In this document: positions 41,197 through 49,718 of the stretch, piece by piece | Numbering within the stretch: position 1 is the stretch's first letter | Layout of the letters: the number at the start of each line of letters is the position of its first letter | Origin: Desulfovibrio porci | GTDB taxonomy: Bacteria; Desulfobacterota; Desulfovibrionia; Desulfovibrionales; Desulfovibrionaceae | Length of the DNA stretch: 55,295 nt | Assembly: GCF_009696265.1 (NCBI RefSeq) | Contig: NZ_VUMH01000016.1 | Location: 1 to 55,295 of the forward strand | Reading direction: 5' to 3' | Notes under the pieces: model-generated | Databases searched by the model: none | Seen by the model: the letters and a program-made list of their open reading frames with translations, nothing else | What the model was told of the DNA's origin: nothing | Position numbers and translations under genes: made by a program

Positions 41197-42012
41197 GTGA
41201 AGAAAATCCTGTTTACGCTTGTCGCCTGCCTGCTGCTGTCCGTGGCCGCGCACGCCGAAACCCTGACCATCGGCGGCGAGAGCATCAGCTACAGGGTGCC
41301 GCAGGGCTATATGGCCGGGGACAAGGAGCCCTATCTCGGCATGCGCAAGTTTTTGGCCGGTATTTCCCCCAAAAACATGCAGATTCTGGCCCTCTATGTG
41401 GACGAGGAAAGCCACAAAAAATTTATGGATCCGCAGGGCCAGCGCCTGGAGAATTATTTCATTTTGTCCACGTTGCGCCCGTTTGCGGACAAAAGCCTGA
41501 GCGTCAAGGACTTCGTGGAGGTGAAAAAAGGCGTCGCCAAGGCGCAGGAGCAGTTGAAAACGACCCTCAAACAGAAGATCAACCGCCTGCTGGGCAAGGC
41601 CGGCGACGGCAGCATGAGCATTGGCGATATCGACACCTTGGGCGTTTTCGACTCCAGCGACACCAGCCTTTCCTTCATGGCGGTCATGGATCAGGTGAGC
41701 CGCGCGGGCGGGCGGCGGGAAGTGGATAAGCAGGTCGTGGTTTCCAGTTACCTGCTGGCCCGGGGCAAGCTGATCATCGTCAACCAGTATCAGATTCTCG
41801 ACCCGGCCAAAAACATGGCCGAGCAACTGGGCGCGGCCAAAGTCCATGCCCGGAAAATCCTGGCGGAGCTGGACATCAAACAGGGCGTGCCCTGGATATC
41901 CTATCTGGACTCTTTTCTGGTCAAGGTTCTGCTGGCCGCGCTGGTGGGCGGTCTGGTCGGCGGCCTGATCGGCTGGGTGGTCAAGAGCAGAAAGAAGAAG
42001 GCGGCCGCCTGA
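41197..42012 (+). CDS. Exported protein of unknown function with C-terminal membrane anchor
   Basis: 271 residues. The GTG start at 41197 is supported by AAAAGGAAG six bases upstream. A clear signal peptide (about 1-20, ending AHA) is followed by a soluble mixed-structure region, a helical middle (about 110-135), and near the end one membrane segment built as a glycine zipper (LAALVGGLVGGLIGWVV) with a KSRKKKAAA tail. It should sit in the inner membrane with its bulk in the periplasm. I do not recognise the family. It stands alone, converging on a cupin gene. Confidence 0.75.
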   Translation: MKKILFTLVACLLLSVAAHAETLTIGGESISYRVPQGYMAGDKEPYLGMRKFLAGISPKNMQILALYVDEESHKKFMDPQGQRLENYFILSTLRPFADKSLSVKDFVEVKKGVAKAQEQLKTTLKQKINRLLGKAGDGSMSIGDIDTLGVFDSSDTSLSFMAVMDQVSRAGGRREVDKQVVVSSYLLARGKLIIVNQYQILDPAKNMAEQLGAAKVHARKILAELDIKQGVPWISYLDSFLVKVLLAALVGGLVGGLIGWVVKSRKKKAAA

Positions 42013-42030
42013 GGCTACCGCTCCGATGCG

Positions 42031-42057
42031 AAAGGGGCGGCTTGGGGCCGTCCCTTT
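42031..42057. terminator. Bidirectional hairpin between convergent genes
   Basis: AAAGGGGCGGC (42031-42041) pairs with GCCGTCCCTTT (42047-42057), one G-U pair, giving A- and T-rich ends on both sides. It serves the genes ending at 42012 (plus) and 42072 (minus). Confidence 0.65.
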
Positions 42058-42071
42058 CCGCGTTCAATGCA

Positions 42072-42422
42072 TCAGTTGCCGGAATAGAGGATCAGGGCGA
42101 CCATTTCCAGATCGTCCGGGCCGTTGTTGTACAGGGCATGCTCCTCGCCGTGGCGGCATACGGTTACGTCCCCGGTCTTGACCGTGGTTTCGCGGCCGTT
42201 GTCGTCATACAGGCCTTCGCCCTTGAGGATGAAAAAAACTTCAAAGTCGCCGTTGTGGCGGTGTTTGCCCACGGCGTCGCCGGGACGGAGCAGCACGTGA
42301 TTGTACAGGCGCCCCCTGCCCTCGAATTCATCCTCGTTCAGAAGCTTGGTGAAATGGGCCATCCCCGGTCCGCCGAACATGGTTTTCTCCAGTTTTTCCC
42401 GTTCATGGGCGCGACGGATCAT
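42072..42422 (-). CDS. Small single-domain cupin protein
   Basis: 116 residues. Cupin motif 1 is GKHRHNGDFEVFFILKGEG and motif 2 GDVTVCRHGEEHALYN, together giving the three His and one Glu metal ligands. AAGGGAGG precedes the ATG. Single-domain cupins of this size bind a metal and often a small acid or sugar; no enzyme activity can be assigned. It is followed on the plus side by the channel gene, which ends 33 bases upstream of its start on the same strand. Confidence 0.82.
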   Translation of the reverse strand: MIRRAHEREKLEKTMFGGPGMAHFTKLLNEDEFEGRGRLYNHVLLRPGDAVGKHRHNGDFEVFFILKGEGLYDDNGRETTVKTGDVTVCRHGEEHALYNNGPDDLEMVALILYSGN

Positions 42423-42455
42423 ACCCCCTCCCTTGTTGTGTGTGTATGAGGACGC

Positions 42456-45086
42456 CTACGCGGTTTGCGGCGCGTCCTTTGCCCCTGTCGCCTCCGTATT
42501 TTCCGCCGCGCTGTCGGCCCGCTTTGCGGACCGGATCTGCGGCGGCCGGTGCAGGCGTCGGCGCGCGGGACGCCCGGCGCGAGCGCGGGACGGAGCCTGC
42601 GGGCTTTTGACGCGCGGCGGCATGTCCTTGATGTGGACGTCCAACTGCGGGAAGGCCACTTCAATGTGGTGTTCGCGAAACTGCTTTTCAATGGCCAGGC
42701 GGATGTCCGAGGCGGTGGACACGCCCACGTCATAGTCCTTGACCCAGAAACGCAGCAGGAAATCCAGGGTACTGGCGCCGAAATCGTTGAAAGTGACCGT
42801 GGGCGTGGGATACTTGAGCACGTTTTCGTGCCCGTTGGCCACGGCCAGCAGCAGCTTCATCACCAGGGCCGTGTCCGAACCGTAGGCCACGCCCAGCTTG
42901 ATCTCGCGCCGCACGGTGCGGCTGTTGCGGGTCCAGTTGATCAGGCGGCTGGCCACGAATTCGGAGTTTGGCACGTAGATGAGCGCGTTGTCGTAGGTTT
43001 CCACCATGGTGGCGCGGACGCTGATCTTGCGCACCCGGCCCGTGGTGCCGCCCACTTCCACCACGTCCCCGGCCTGGAGCGTGCGGCTGAAGATCAGGAT
43101 CAGACCGGAGAGAAAGTTGTTCACAATGGTCTGCATGCCGAAGCCGATGCCCACGGAAAGACCGCCGGCCACCATGGCCAGGTTGCTCAGCTCCATGCCC
43201 AGGGCACGCAGCACGAACAGGCCGAAGATGGCCCACACCGCGTAGGTGAAGGCCGTCTGCATGGGCGGGATCAGCGTGGCGTCGATCTGCAGGCCCTGTT
43301 TGGGCAGTTTGGCCAGAAAGCGCGAACCCATGGCCACGGCCGTGCGCGTGAGGTAGAACACGCTGATGATCAGCAGTATCTGGACGATGTTGAACTGGGT
43401 GGCGCCCACGTTCACGCCCCTGAACACGTACTCGCCCAGCAGATACATGCCGCCGGGCAGGGTGCCCACCCAGAGCAGCACGCCCACCACGGCCACCACC
43501 AGGACAACGGGCGCGGCCAGGGCCACCAGCAGGCGGGCCAGGGCGGCCCGCGCGCCTTCCTTGGGCAGATGCTCGTTGATGTTGCTGACCAGGGCCATGC
43601 CGCCCAGGCTGAGCTCCAGCGCCAGGGAGCAGGAGACAAAGATCAGGTAGAGGGCCATGCTGTAGATGTGCAGGCCCGAGAGGGCCAGCAGCAGGCAGAG
43701 CCAGAGCACGATGGAGTCGCCGTCCAGCACGCTGGATTCCAGTTGCAGGGAGCCGTAGTTGACTTTGCGCCAGCGCCGCCGCCAGATCAGAGAGGCGATG
43801 ACCAGGGCCGTCCAGATCACCAGCACCAGAGGTTTGGTCAGGGGCAGGTAGAGCAGGGCATAGGCGCAGAGGGTCAGGGGCAGCAGCCGCAGGAAGGGCG
43901 CGGGCTGTTGCTCCACATCCGGATATTTCAGCAGGCGCAGATCCCAGGCCAGGAAGACCTGCCCCAGAATGATGGATAAATTGCCCAAGGCCAGAAAGAG
44001 CCGGAAAAACTCGCCCGTGGCGGAGAGGGAACTGCCCAGCAGGGAAAGCCCCAGGCAGAGCCAGGGCAGGCTGACCCGGAAAATATGACGCCCGGCGGGT
44101 CTGGAGTCCTGATTGATCCAGCGCCGGTAAAGCAGCAGGCTGATCACGCCGGTGAACAGCAGGCAGATCAGAAAGCGCAGGGCAGCCGTGCCCCACTGAT
44201 CCGGGGTGACCGGCATTTCCACGGGCAGGCGCAATATCATGCCCTGATAGGAATAGAGCATCTGCTGGCCGAAATCGGCCCAGGCCTCGGGGCTGAGATA
44301 GGGCACCGGGCGTTGCAGATAATAGTCTTTCCAGAGAACCGGCAACTGCTGGCTGATGTCCTGGCGGGTTTTTTCCAGCCGCTTGAGCAGAGCCAGGGAG
44401 GGAGCCAGCGCCGAATCGTACTGGGCCAGCACGGCGGCCAGGCGCAGCCGGGCCTGACCGATATCCTGAATATAGCTCTGCATTTCCGGGCTGATCCGGC
44501 CGTCATGCAGATCCTCGGGCAGGCTGTCGGCCATGTAGTTGACGCGCTCCAGCAGGCCTTGCGCCTCGGAGCGGGCCAGCATGACCGGCTCCAGCACCTG
44601 GTTCAGCTGGGTGACCGTGACCGTGATGCGGCGACTGACGGCCTCCATGGGATTGGGCCAGTTTTTGAAAGTATTGGTCAGCACCAGAAGGCGGCGGGCT
44701 TCCTCCTCGTAGGGTTGGACCTTGCCCGTCAGATTGGCCGCCTGATCGGAGAAGCCGTCGCTCAGCCTGACGGCGGTTTCTTTGATTTCATTGAGCATGC
44801 CGCGCTGGCCCGTCCAAATCATTTCCCAGGGGTCGTGTTTCGGCGGCTCGGCCTCCGTCCCGGCTGTCCCGCCGTCGGTTTTCTGGTCCGATGCGGCGTC
44901 GGCGGCCTTGTCCTTGTCCACGGCCCCGGCGGCCTTGTCTGTTTTTTCAGCTTTGGCCGGGGCGGCTTTTTCCGTTTTGGCGGCTCCGGCGGCGGCCGCC
45001 GGAGCCGTGGCGGAAGCCGCCAGGCCCGGCGCGGCCGAGAGGCAGAGCGAGAGGAACAGGAGAATGATGAGGCGGAAATGGCGCAT
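42456..45086 (-). CDS. Large MscS-family mechanosensitive channel (MscK/MscM-like)
   Basis: 876 residues. A signal peptide and an Ala/Lys/Glu/Asp-rich low-complexity stretch (about 25-80) lead to a helical periplasmic domain (to about 300), then roughly ten membrane segments and the MscS core: the pore helix GGLSVGIGFGMQTIVNNF, the beta domain DVVEVGGTTGRVRKI and VYVP-like ALIYVPNSEF, and a cytoplasmic vestibule. A basic, Pro/Arg/Ala-rich tail ends it. Such channels open under membrane tension and release solutes in osmotic downshock. Confidence 0.9.
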   Translation of the reverse strand: MRHFRLIILLFLSLCLSAAPGLAASATAPAAAAGAAKTEKAAPAKAEKTDKAAGAVDKDKAADAASDQKTDGGTAGTEAEPPKHDPWEMIWTGQRGMLNEIKETAVRLSDGFSDQAANLTGKVQPYEEEARRLLVLTNTFKNWPNPMEAVSRRITVTVTQLNQVLEPVMLARSEAQGLLERVNYMADSLPEDLHDGRISPEMQSYIQDIGQARLRLAAVLAQYDSALAPSLALLKRLEKTRQDISQQLPVLWKDYYLQRPVPYLSPEAWADFGQQMLYSYQGMILRLPVEMPVTPDQWGTAALRFLICLLFTGVISLLLYRRWINQDSRPAGRHIFRVSLPWLCLGLSLLGSSLSATGEFFRLFLALGNLSIILGQVFLAWDLRLLKYPDVEQQPAPFLRLLPLTLCAYALLYLPLTKPLVLVIWTALVIASLIWRRRWRKVNYGSLQLESSVLDGDSIVLWLCLLLALSGLHIYSMALYLIFVSCSLALELSLGGMALVSNINEHLPKEGARAALARLLVALAAPVVLVVAVVGVLLWVGTLPGGMYLLGEYVFRGVNVGATQFNIVQILLIISVFYLTRTAVAMGSRFLAKLPKQGLQIDATLIPPMQTAFTYAVWAIFGLFVLRALGMELSNLAMVAGGLSVGIGFGMQTIVNNFLSGLILIFSRTLQAGDVVEVGGTTGRVRKISVRATMVETYDNALIYVPNSEFVASRLINWTRNSRTVRREIKLGVAYGSDTALVMKLLLAVANGHENVLKYPTPTVTFNDFGASTLDFLLRFWVKDYDVGVSTASDIRLAIEKQFREHHIEVAFPQLDVHIKDMPPRVKSPQAPSRARAGRPARRRLHRPPQIRSAKRADSAAENTEATGAKDAPQTA

Positions 45087-45209
45087 GATGGATATCCTTA
45101 TAGGCCGCGTGAACGCGGCTGACTGTTTTTACGCCAAGAGGGGCGGCTTGAAAAGAGTGCAAGCCTCGGTGATCTTTACAATCCGGGTCTGTAACGTCAT
45201 AGTCGCCGT

Positions 45210-46214
45210 ATGACGGACGCCTCTTTCCCCGCATCCCGCCCCGCCGGGCCGCGCGCTCTGCCTGTGGCCCTGCTGGCTTGCCCGGATTATGCCGCGCCCC
45301 GGCTCCGGCAGACCGTGTTTCAGGCGCTGGAGGCCGCCGGGCCGCGCGTGGGCGCGGGTCTGCGCGTCCTGGTCAAACCCAATCTGATCACGGCCCAGCC
45401 TCTGGCCTGCTCTGATCCCGAAGTGACGGCGGCGGTCTGCGCCTGGCTGCTGGAACAAGGCGCCAACGTGGAGGTGGCCGATTCGCCGGGTTTCGGCCGC
45501 GCCGAGGCCGTGGCCCGCAAGATCGGCCTGGAGGAGGCCCTGCGGCCCCTGAAGCTCAGAGTGCGCGCCCTGGACCGGCCCGTGCCGGTACGTCTGCACC
45601 TGCCCGCCTCTTCGCCCGCGTCCTCCGCATCTCCGGAAGGCGGCCCGCGTTTTATGGTTTCCCGGCGGGCGCTGGAGTGCGATCTGATTCTTTCCGTGCC
45701 CAGGGTCAAGGCCCACAGCCAGATGCTGCTGACCCTGGCGGTAAAGAACTGCTTCGGCTGCGTCAGCGGACTGCGCAAGGCCCTGATCCACACCCGCGAA
45801 GGCCGCGACCCCGGTTATTTTGCGGATTGTCTGGCCGCGCTCTGGGCGGCTCTGCCGCCGGTGGCCGCGCTGGCCGACGGCGTGCGGGCCATGCACGTCA
45901 CCGGCCCCAGCCGGGGGAAGCCGTTCGTCTTGGGGCTCATCGGCGCGAGCCCGTCCGCCGTGGCGCTGGATGAAGCCCTCTGCGCCGTACTGGGCCTGGC
46001 TCCCGACGCGACGCCGCTGGGCGCGGCTCTGGAGCGGCGCAAGGCCGAAGGCTGCGGCGCGGCCGGTTGGCGCGCCGCATACGTGCTGCAACGGCCTGAA
46101 GATTTTAACGCGCGTGACTTTGAGTTGCCGCGCGAATTGGCCCACACCTCGTTTCATCCCGCGCGCTTTGTAAAAAGCTGCGTCCGCCGCCTGTGGGCGG
46201 CGTGCAAACCCTGA
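45210..46214 (+). CDS. DUF362-domain protein
   Basis: 334 residues. The DUF362 core is recognisable: VLVKPNLITAQPLACSDPEV, VADSPGFGRAEAVARK, DLILSVPRVKAHSQMLLTLAVKNCFGCV and ADGVRAMHVTGPSRG. Some relatives carry a ferredoxin domain; this one does not. Function is unknown, although DUF362 proteins are often found in anaerobes beside iron-sulfur enzymes. It is followed by thiE after 11 bases, so it is probably co-transcribed with it. Confidence 0.82.
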   Translation: MTDASFPASRPAGPRALPVALLACPDYAAPRLRQTVFQALEAAGPRVGAGLRVLVKPNLITAQPLACSDPEVTAAVCAWLLEQGANVEVADSPGFGRAEAVARKIGLEEALRPLKLRVRALDRPVPVRLHLPASSPASSASPEGGPRFMVSRRALECDLILSVPRVKAHSQMLLTLAVKNCFGCVSGLRKALIHTREGRDPGYFADCLAALWAALPPVAALADGVRAMHVTGPSRGKPFVLGLIGASPSAVALDEALCAVLGLAPDATPLGAALERRKAEGCGAAGWRAAYVLQRPEDFNARDFELPRELAHTSFHPARFVKSCVRRLWAACKP

Positions 46215-46225
46215 AGGAGACAGTC

Positions 46226-46873
46226 ATGCCCGCCATTCTGCCCGGACAGACCGACATTTACGCCCTGACCGATTCGCGCCTTTCCCTGGGCCGCCCTCTG
46301 GCCGTGGTGGCCGGGGCCCTGCTGGACGCCGGGGTGCGCATCCTGCAATACCGGGAAAAAAAGTTCAAAGCCGGCAAGATGCTTGAAGAATGCCGCCTGC
46401 TGCGCCGCCTGACCGAAAAGGCCGGGGCCTGCTTCATCGTCAACGACCACATCGACATTGCCATGCTGGTGGGGGCCGACGGCGTGCACATCGGACAGGA
46501 GGACCTGCCCGTGCCGGAGGTGCGCCGTCTGGTGGGGCCGGACATGCTCATCGGCCTGTCCACCCATTCGCCGGAACAGGCTGTGGCCGCCGTGAACGCG
46601 GGCGCGGACTACATCGGAGTGGGGCCCATTTTCGCCACCCAGACCAAGGAGGACGTGGTGGACCCGGTGGGCTTCGATTATCTGGATTGGGTGGCGCGTA
46701 ATATTGAGCTGCCTTTTGTGGCCATCGGCGGCATCAAGGCGCACAATATCGCCGAGGTGGCCCGCCACGGCGCGCGCTGTTGCGCTCTGGTCTCGGAACT
46801 GGTGGGCGCGCGGGACATCCCGGCCCAGGTGGAGGCCGTGCGCTTGGCCATGCGGCAGGGGCTCGGCCAGTAA
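46226..46873 (+). CDS. thiE: Thiamine-phosphate synthase
   Basis: 215 residues; GAAGGAGA precedes the ATG at 46226. It couples the pyrimidine diphosphate and thiazole phosphate halves of thiamine. The TIM-barrel signatures are visible: LQYREKKF, FIVNDHIDIAMLVGADGVHIGQEDLP, GLSTHSPEQA, DYIGVGPIFATQTK and VAIGGIKAHNI. No TPP riboswitch is evident upstream, since the gene follows the DUF362 gene directly. Confidence 0.95.
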   Translation: MPAILPGQTDIYALTDSRLSLGRPLAVVAGALLDAGVRILQYREKKFKAGKMLEECRLLRRLTEKAGACFIVNDHIDIAMLVGADGVHIGQEDLPVPEVRRLVGPDMLIGLSTHSPEQAVAAVNAGADYIGVGPIFATQTKEDVVDPVGFDYLDWVARNIELPFVAIGGIKAHNIAEVARHGARCCALVSELVGARDIPAQVEAVRLAMRQGLGQ

Positions 46874-46894
46874 GCGGCCCGGTTCCGCCGCACG

Positions 46895-46937
46895 CAAAAC
46901 GCCCCGGCTTCCGTCAGGAGGCCGGGGCGTTGCTGTT
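46895..46937. terminator. Bidirectional terminator
   Basis: AACGCCCCGGC (46898-46908) pairs perfectly with GCCGGGGCGTT (46921-46931). The minus strand has a TTTT run, so it ends the small operon at 46973-47920 as well as thiE. Confidence 0.8.
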
Positions 46938-46972
46938 TCCCGTTGCGCGTCGGTGTGCGTGCCGGATGGCGG

Positions 46973-47296
46973 CTATTGCAGAGCCTGTCCCACCGCCTGA
47001 TGGTAGCCCCGCATACGCTGTTTCTCCAGCCGTGAACGTTGCAGGCTTGCCCGGACGACTTCCTGCGCCTGGGCGGCCAGTTCGGTCAGATGTTCCTGAA
47101 GCCGGGTGAGTTCAATAAGGCGGTTCCGGTACTGATCGGCGCCGCCGGATTCCAGCAGGTGCCATGCCATGCTGGTGATCTCGCCGCGTCGTTCCGCCAG
47201 TTCCACCGCCCTGTCATAGGCCCCGTCCTCCAGGGCCGCCATTTCCTGGCGGGCGAGATCCAGAGCCTGATCCAGGAGAGATAGTCCCTGACCCAT
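46973..47296 (-). CDS. Small helical protein, possible flagellar chaperone (FliT/FlgN-like)
   Basis: 107 residues, AAGGAG upstream of the ATG. It is entirely helical with heptad-like repeats (LSLLDQALDLARQEMAALED, LIELTRLQEHLTELAAQAQEV) and no signal or membrane segment. Size and helix pattern resemble flagellar chaperones such as FliT or FlgN, but sequence identity to them is not evident. It lies 18 bases after the 47315-47920 gene, whose sigma-54 promoter fits flagellar control. Treat the role as a guess. Confidence 0.6.
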   Translation of the reverse strand: MGQGLSLLDQALDLARQEMAALEDGAYDRAVELAERRGEITSMAWHLLESGGADQYRNRLIELTRLQEHLTELAAQAQEVVRASLQRSRLEKQRMRGYHQAVGQALQ

Positions 47297-47314
47297 GGGG
47301 CGCTCCTTCAGCCC

Positions 47315-47920
47315 TTACTGGGCTATGCGTTTGACCATCTGCTCGTGCAGATGTTCGCTGACTACCTGCCATTCCTCGCACAGGGGCAGGAATTCGTATT
47401 CCAGAAGGTCGGCCAGCAGAATCCAGTCTTCATTTTCCAGCACGTCGCTCATTTCGGAAAGCAGGTCGGCCAGCTTTTCGGCCTTGCGGGTGAATTCCTC
47501 ATCCGCGCCGCCGAGATAGCGTTCGCGCAGCGCGCCGAGCATGCCCATGAAATCGCGGGTCACGTCCAGCAGATCCTGCAAAAGCTCCAGGGCGTCGGTG
47601 TCCGAGGCTTCGCGGAACAGGCGGGCCACATTGCGCGCCCCGTTGCCCATCATCCGGGCCACTTTGCCCATTTCCGCCGACATGTCCACGGCCAGCTCGG
47701 CGGCAGGCACGGAGCGCACTTCCACAGAAGAGATGGTGTCGCAGGACATGTCCTCGGCCTGATGAGGATATATTTCCGAAAAAATTTCATTGTTCACGAA
47801 AACATCGGTGACCACCCGGTCATCCATTTTTTCGTCTTCCATCACAGTGGTCAGCACTTCTTCCAGGTTGGCGAAATTGGAAATTTCCTTGTCGCTTTTG
47901 CAACCGTCAACAATAATCAT
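47315..47920 (-). CDS. Acidic helical protein of unknown function, sigma-54 controlled
   Basis: 201 residues from the ATG at 47920, set by AAGGAGG; an ATG seven codons upstream lacks a site. The N-terminal third (MIIVDGCKSDKEISNFANLE) looks mixed; the rest is strongly helical and acidic (ELLQDLLDVTRDFMGMLGAL, EKLADLLSEMSDVLENEDW). No family is recognised. A near-perfect sigma-54 promoter lies 60 bases upstream. With the next small helical gene it forms a two-gene operon probably linked to flagellar assembly. Confidence 0.68.
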   Translation of the reverse strand: MIIVDGCKSDKEISNFANLEEVLTTVMEDEKMDDRVVTDVFVNNEIFSEIYPHQAEDMSCDTISSVEVRSVPAAELAVDMSAEMGKVARMMGNGARNVARLFREASDTDALELLQDLLDVTRDFMGMLGALRERYLGGADEEFTRKAEKLADLLSEMSDVLENEDWILLADLLEYEFLPLCEEWQVVSEHLHEQMVKRIAQ

Positions 47921-47979
47921 ATAACCCTCCTTGCTCCCCACGGGGAATTATTTGCCGATACGTTGCGTGCTTTTAACTA

Positions 47980-47995
47980 TGCAAGGCACGTACCA
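47980..47995 (-). promoter_or_regulatory. Sigma-54 promoter of the two-gene helical-protein operon
   Basis: On the minus strand it reads TGGTACG, four bases, TTGCA, with exact GG-GC spacing. Transcription would start near 47969, about 50 bases before the ATG at 47920. Confidence 0.85.
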
Positions 47996-48004
47996 AGTAA
48001 GGAA

Positions 48005-49699
48005 TTACAATGGATTGCGGCTCGAAACCGTCATGTGTGCGGCCCAGCGTTCGAGGTGCCCGGCCAGCAGGCCCACAAAATGCAGCAATTCATCCATGCG
48101 GTCGCCGCGCTCCTGCCGTAACTCGCGCCAGAAACAGGCCAGAGAGGCCAGCGGCGGGCAGGCGTTCAGAAGATTTTGCAGGCGTTCGCAATTGAGCAGA
48201 AAGAGCTGACCCGCCTTGGCAGACTTGCCCGTCAGGCGGCCCTGCTCGGACAGCATGTCCAGCAGCCGCGCGGCCTGGGCCAGCACCGGGGTCACCTGGC
48301 GGCAGAAATCCGGGGAGCAGGGCGGCGCGTCCAACTGCCCGCCTGTTTGCCCGGCCGCGTGCTTTTCAATGTGCCCGTTCGCCGGCCCGGCGGCTTGGCC
48401 GGCCGCGTTGCTGCTCAGATCGTCAAGAATGTGACGCCAGAACGGGCGTTGCTGGCTGAGCCAGAGGCTACGGTCTTCGGAATCGTGGCCGGAGAGGCTG
48501 CGCACCCCGGCAAAGCCCCGCGCGTCGGTTTCCGTCAGCCAGACGCGGGCCTCGCGGCGGAGCTCCGGACTCAGGCCCGCCTGCCAGCCGCCGCCTTCCA
48601 GACGGGCCAGGATCAGGTCGCCCGCGCTGGTCGGGCTGATGCGCGTCAGGCAGGCATGACCGTGCGGACAGGGCTGCCTGAAGGAACAGGGATGGCAGGG
48701 CAGAGCCGGTTCCAGGCAGCAACAACCCGGCAGATAGGGGCCGGTGTCCCAGGGCTGGGCCGTAGCCAGAAAAAAAGCCAGGCAGGGCAGGCCCAGACCC
48801 GCGGCCAGATGCATGGTGCCGGTGTCGTTGGTGGCCAGCAGACGCATTTTGCGCAGCAGGGCCGCCAGTTGAGGAATATCGGTCCGGCCCACGGCATTGA
48901 CGAAGGGCGTCCGATCACGGGCGGCGCACGCCGCGTACTCCCGCGCCATCGGACGTTCGGCGGGCGCGCCCAGCAGGACCGGGCAGAGGCCCGCCTCGCG
49001 CCAGAGGCGTTCGCCCAGAGCCGCGAAATGCGCGACCGGCCACTGCCGCCGGGCTTCGCTGGCCCCCAGTTGCAGAGCCACAAAACCTTTGGGATGCGCA
49101 CTCATGGGAAGATTTTCGGGCCGGGCCAGCAGGGCGTCGGCATGGGCCATGGCCGCATCCGGAGGGGTCCGCAGGCTGAAGCGTCCCGGACGCCCGGCAA
49201 TGCCGGGAGCGAAAAGGGGCGCGCCGACCATGCGGAACATGTCCACCAGATTGAAGGGCGCGTTCAGGCGGCGCAGGGTGGCGCCGCTCAAAAAGGAGGA
49301 CCAGACGCCCTGGTTGACCCCAAAGCCTTCGGGATCCAGGCCGAAGCCCAGCACCGCTTCCGGCGTGGGGGCCAGGAGCTTGGAGAGCAGGCGCGCGGGC
49401 AGGGTGGGCGTCAGGTTGACGACGTGCCGGGGCGCGGCCTCCCGGCGGATGCGCCGGGCCAGATCCAGCAGTTGCGCGGCCGCCGTCCGCCAGTCCCGGT
49501 CCAGCGCGGCCATGAGTTTCGCGCCGGGCAGAGGCCAGGCCGCGTCCACATGACGCAGCAGGGGCAGAGCGGCGGCGAAATTGTCCAGACAGACCAGACC
49601 CACCTGGTGGCCGCTGTCGTGCAGATCCTGGATCAGGGGCTGACTTTGCAGCAGATCCCCGAAACGGGTCAGATTGAGAAGCAGAACATCAGTGCTCAT
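48005..49699 (-). CDS. Glycosyltransferase family 9 (heptosyltransferase-like)
   Basis: 564 residues. The GT9 fold shows in LLLNLTRFGDLLQSQPLIQ at the N-terminus, VALQLGASEARRQWPVAHFAALGERL and ATNDTGTMHLAAGLGLPCLAFF. Between about 335 and 360 is a cysteine-rich loop (CCCLEPALPCHPC, FRQPCPHGHACL) typical of a related group of GT9 proteins. The last 190 residues, helical and Ala/Gln-rich, are an extra domain not found in WaaC/WaaF. It follows the lysozyme-like gene by 19 bases, so it is probably read from the same sigma-54 promoter. A role in glycosylating a surface or flagellar structure is possible. Confidence 0.82.
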   Translation of the reverse strand: MSTDVLLLNLTRFGDLLQSQPLIQDLHDSGHQVGLVCLDNFAAALPLLRHVDAAWPLPGAKLMAALDRDWRTAAAQLLDLARRIRREAAPRHVVNLTPTLPARLLSKLLAPTPEAVLGFGLDPEGFGVNQGVWSSFLSGATLRRLNAPFNLVDMFRMVGAPLFAPGIAGRPGRFSLRTPPDAAMAHADALLARPENLPMSAHPKGFVALQLGASEARRQWPVAHFAALGERLWREAGLCPVLLGAPAERPMAREYAACAARDRTPFVNAVGRTDIPQLAALLRKMRLLATNDTGTMHLAAGLGLPCLAFFLATAQPWDTGPYLPGCCCLEPALPCHPCSFRQPCPHGHACLTRISPTSAGDLILARLEGGGWQAGLSPELRREARVWLTETDARGFAGVRSLSGHDSEDRSLWLSQQRPFWRHILDDLSSNAAGQAAGPANGHIEKHAAGQTGGQLDAPPCSPDFCRQVTPVLAQAARLLDMLSEQGRLTGKSAKAGQLFLLNCERLQNLLNACPPLASLACFWRELRQERGDRMDELLHFVGLLAGHLERWAAHMTVSSRNPL

Positions 49700-49718
49700 G
49701 CCGCGCCGTCCCGAGGGT

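Noticed and set aside
46190..46226. TPP riboswitch before thiE
   Set aside because: Only 11 bases separate thiE from the preceding gene, too short for the riboswitch, and no conserved core is seen upstream of the DUF362 gene.
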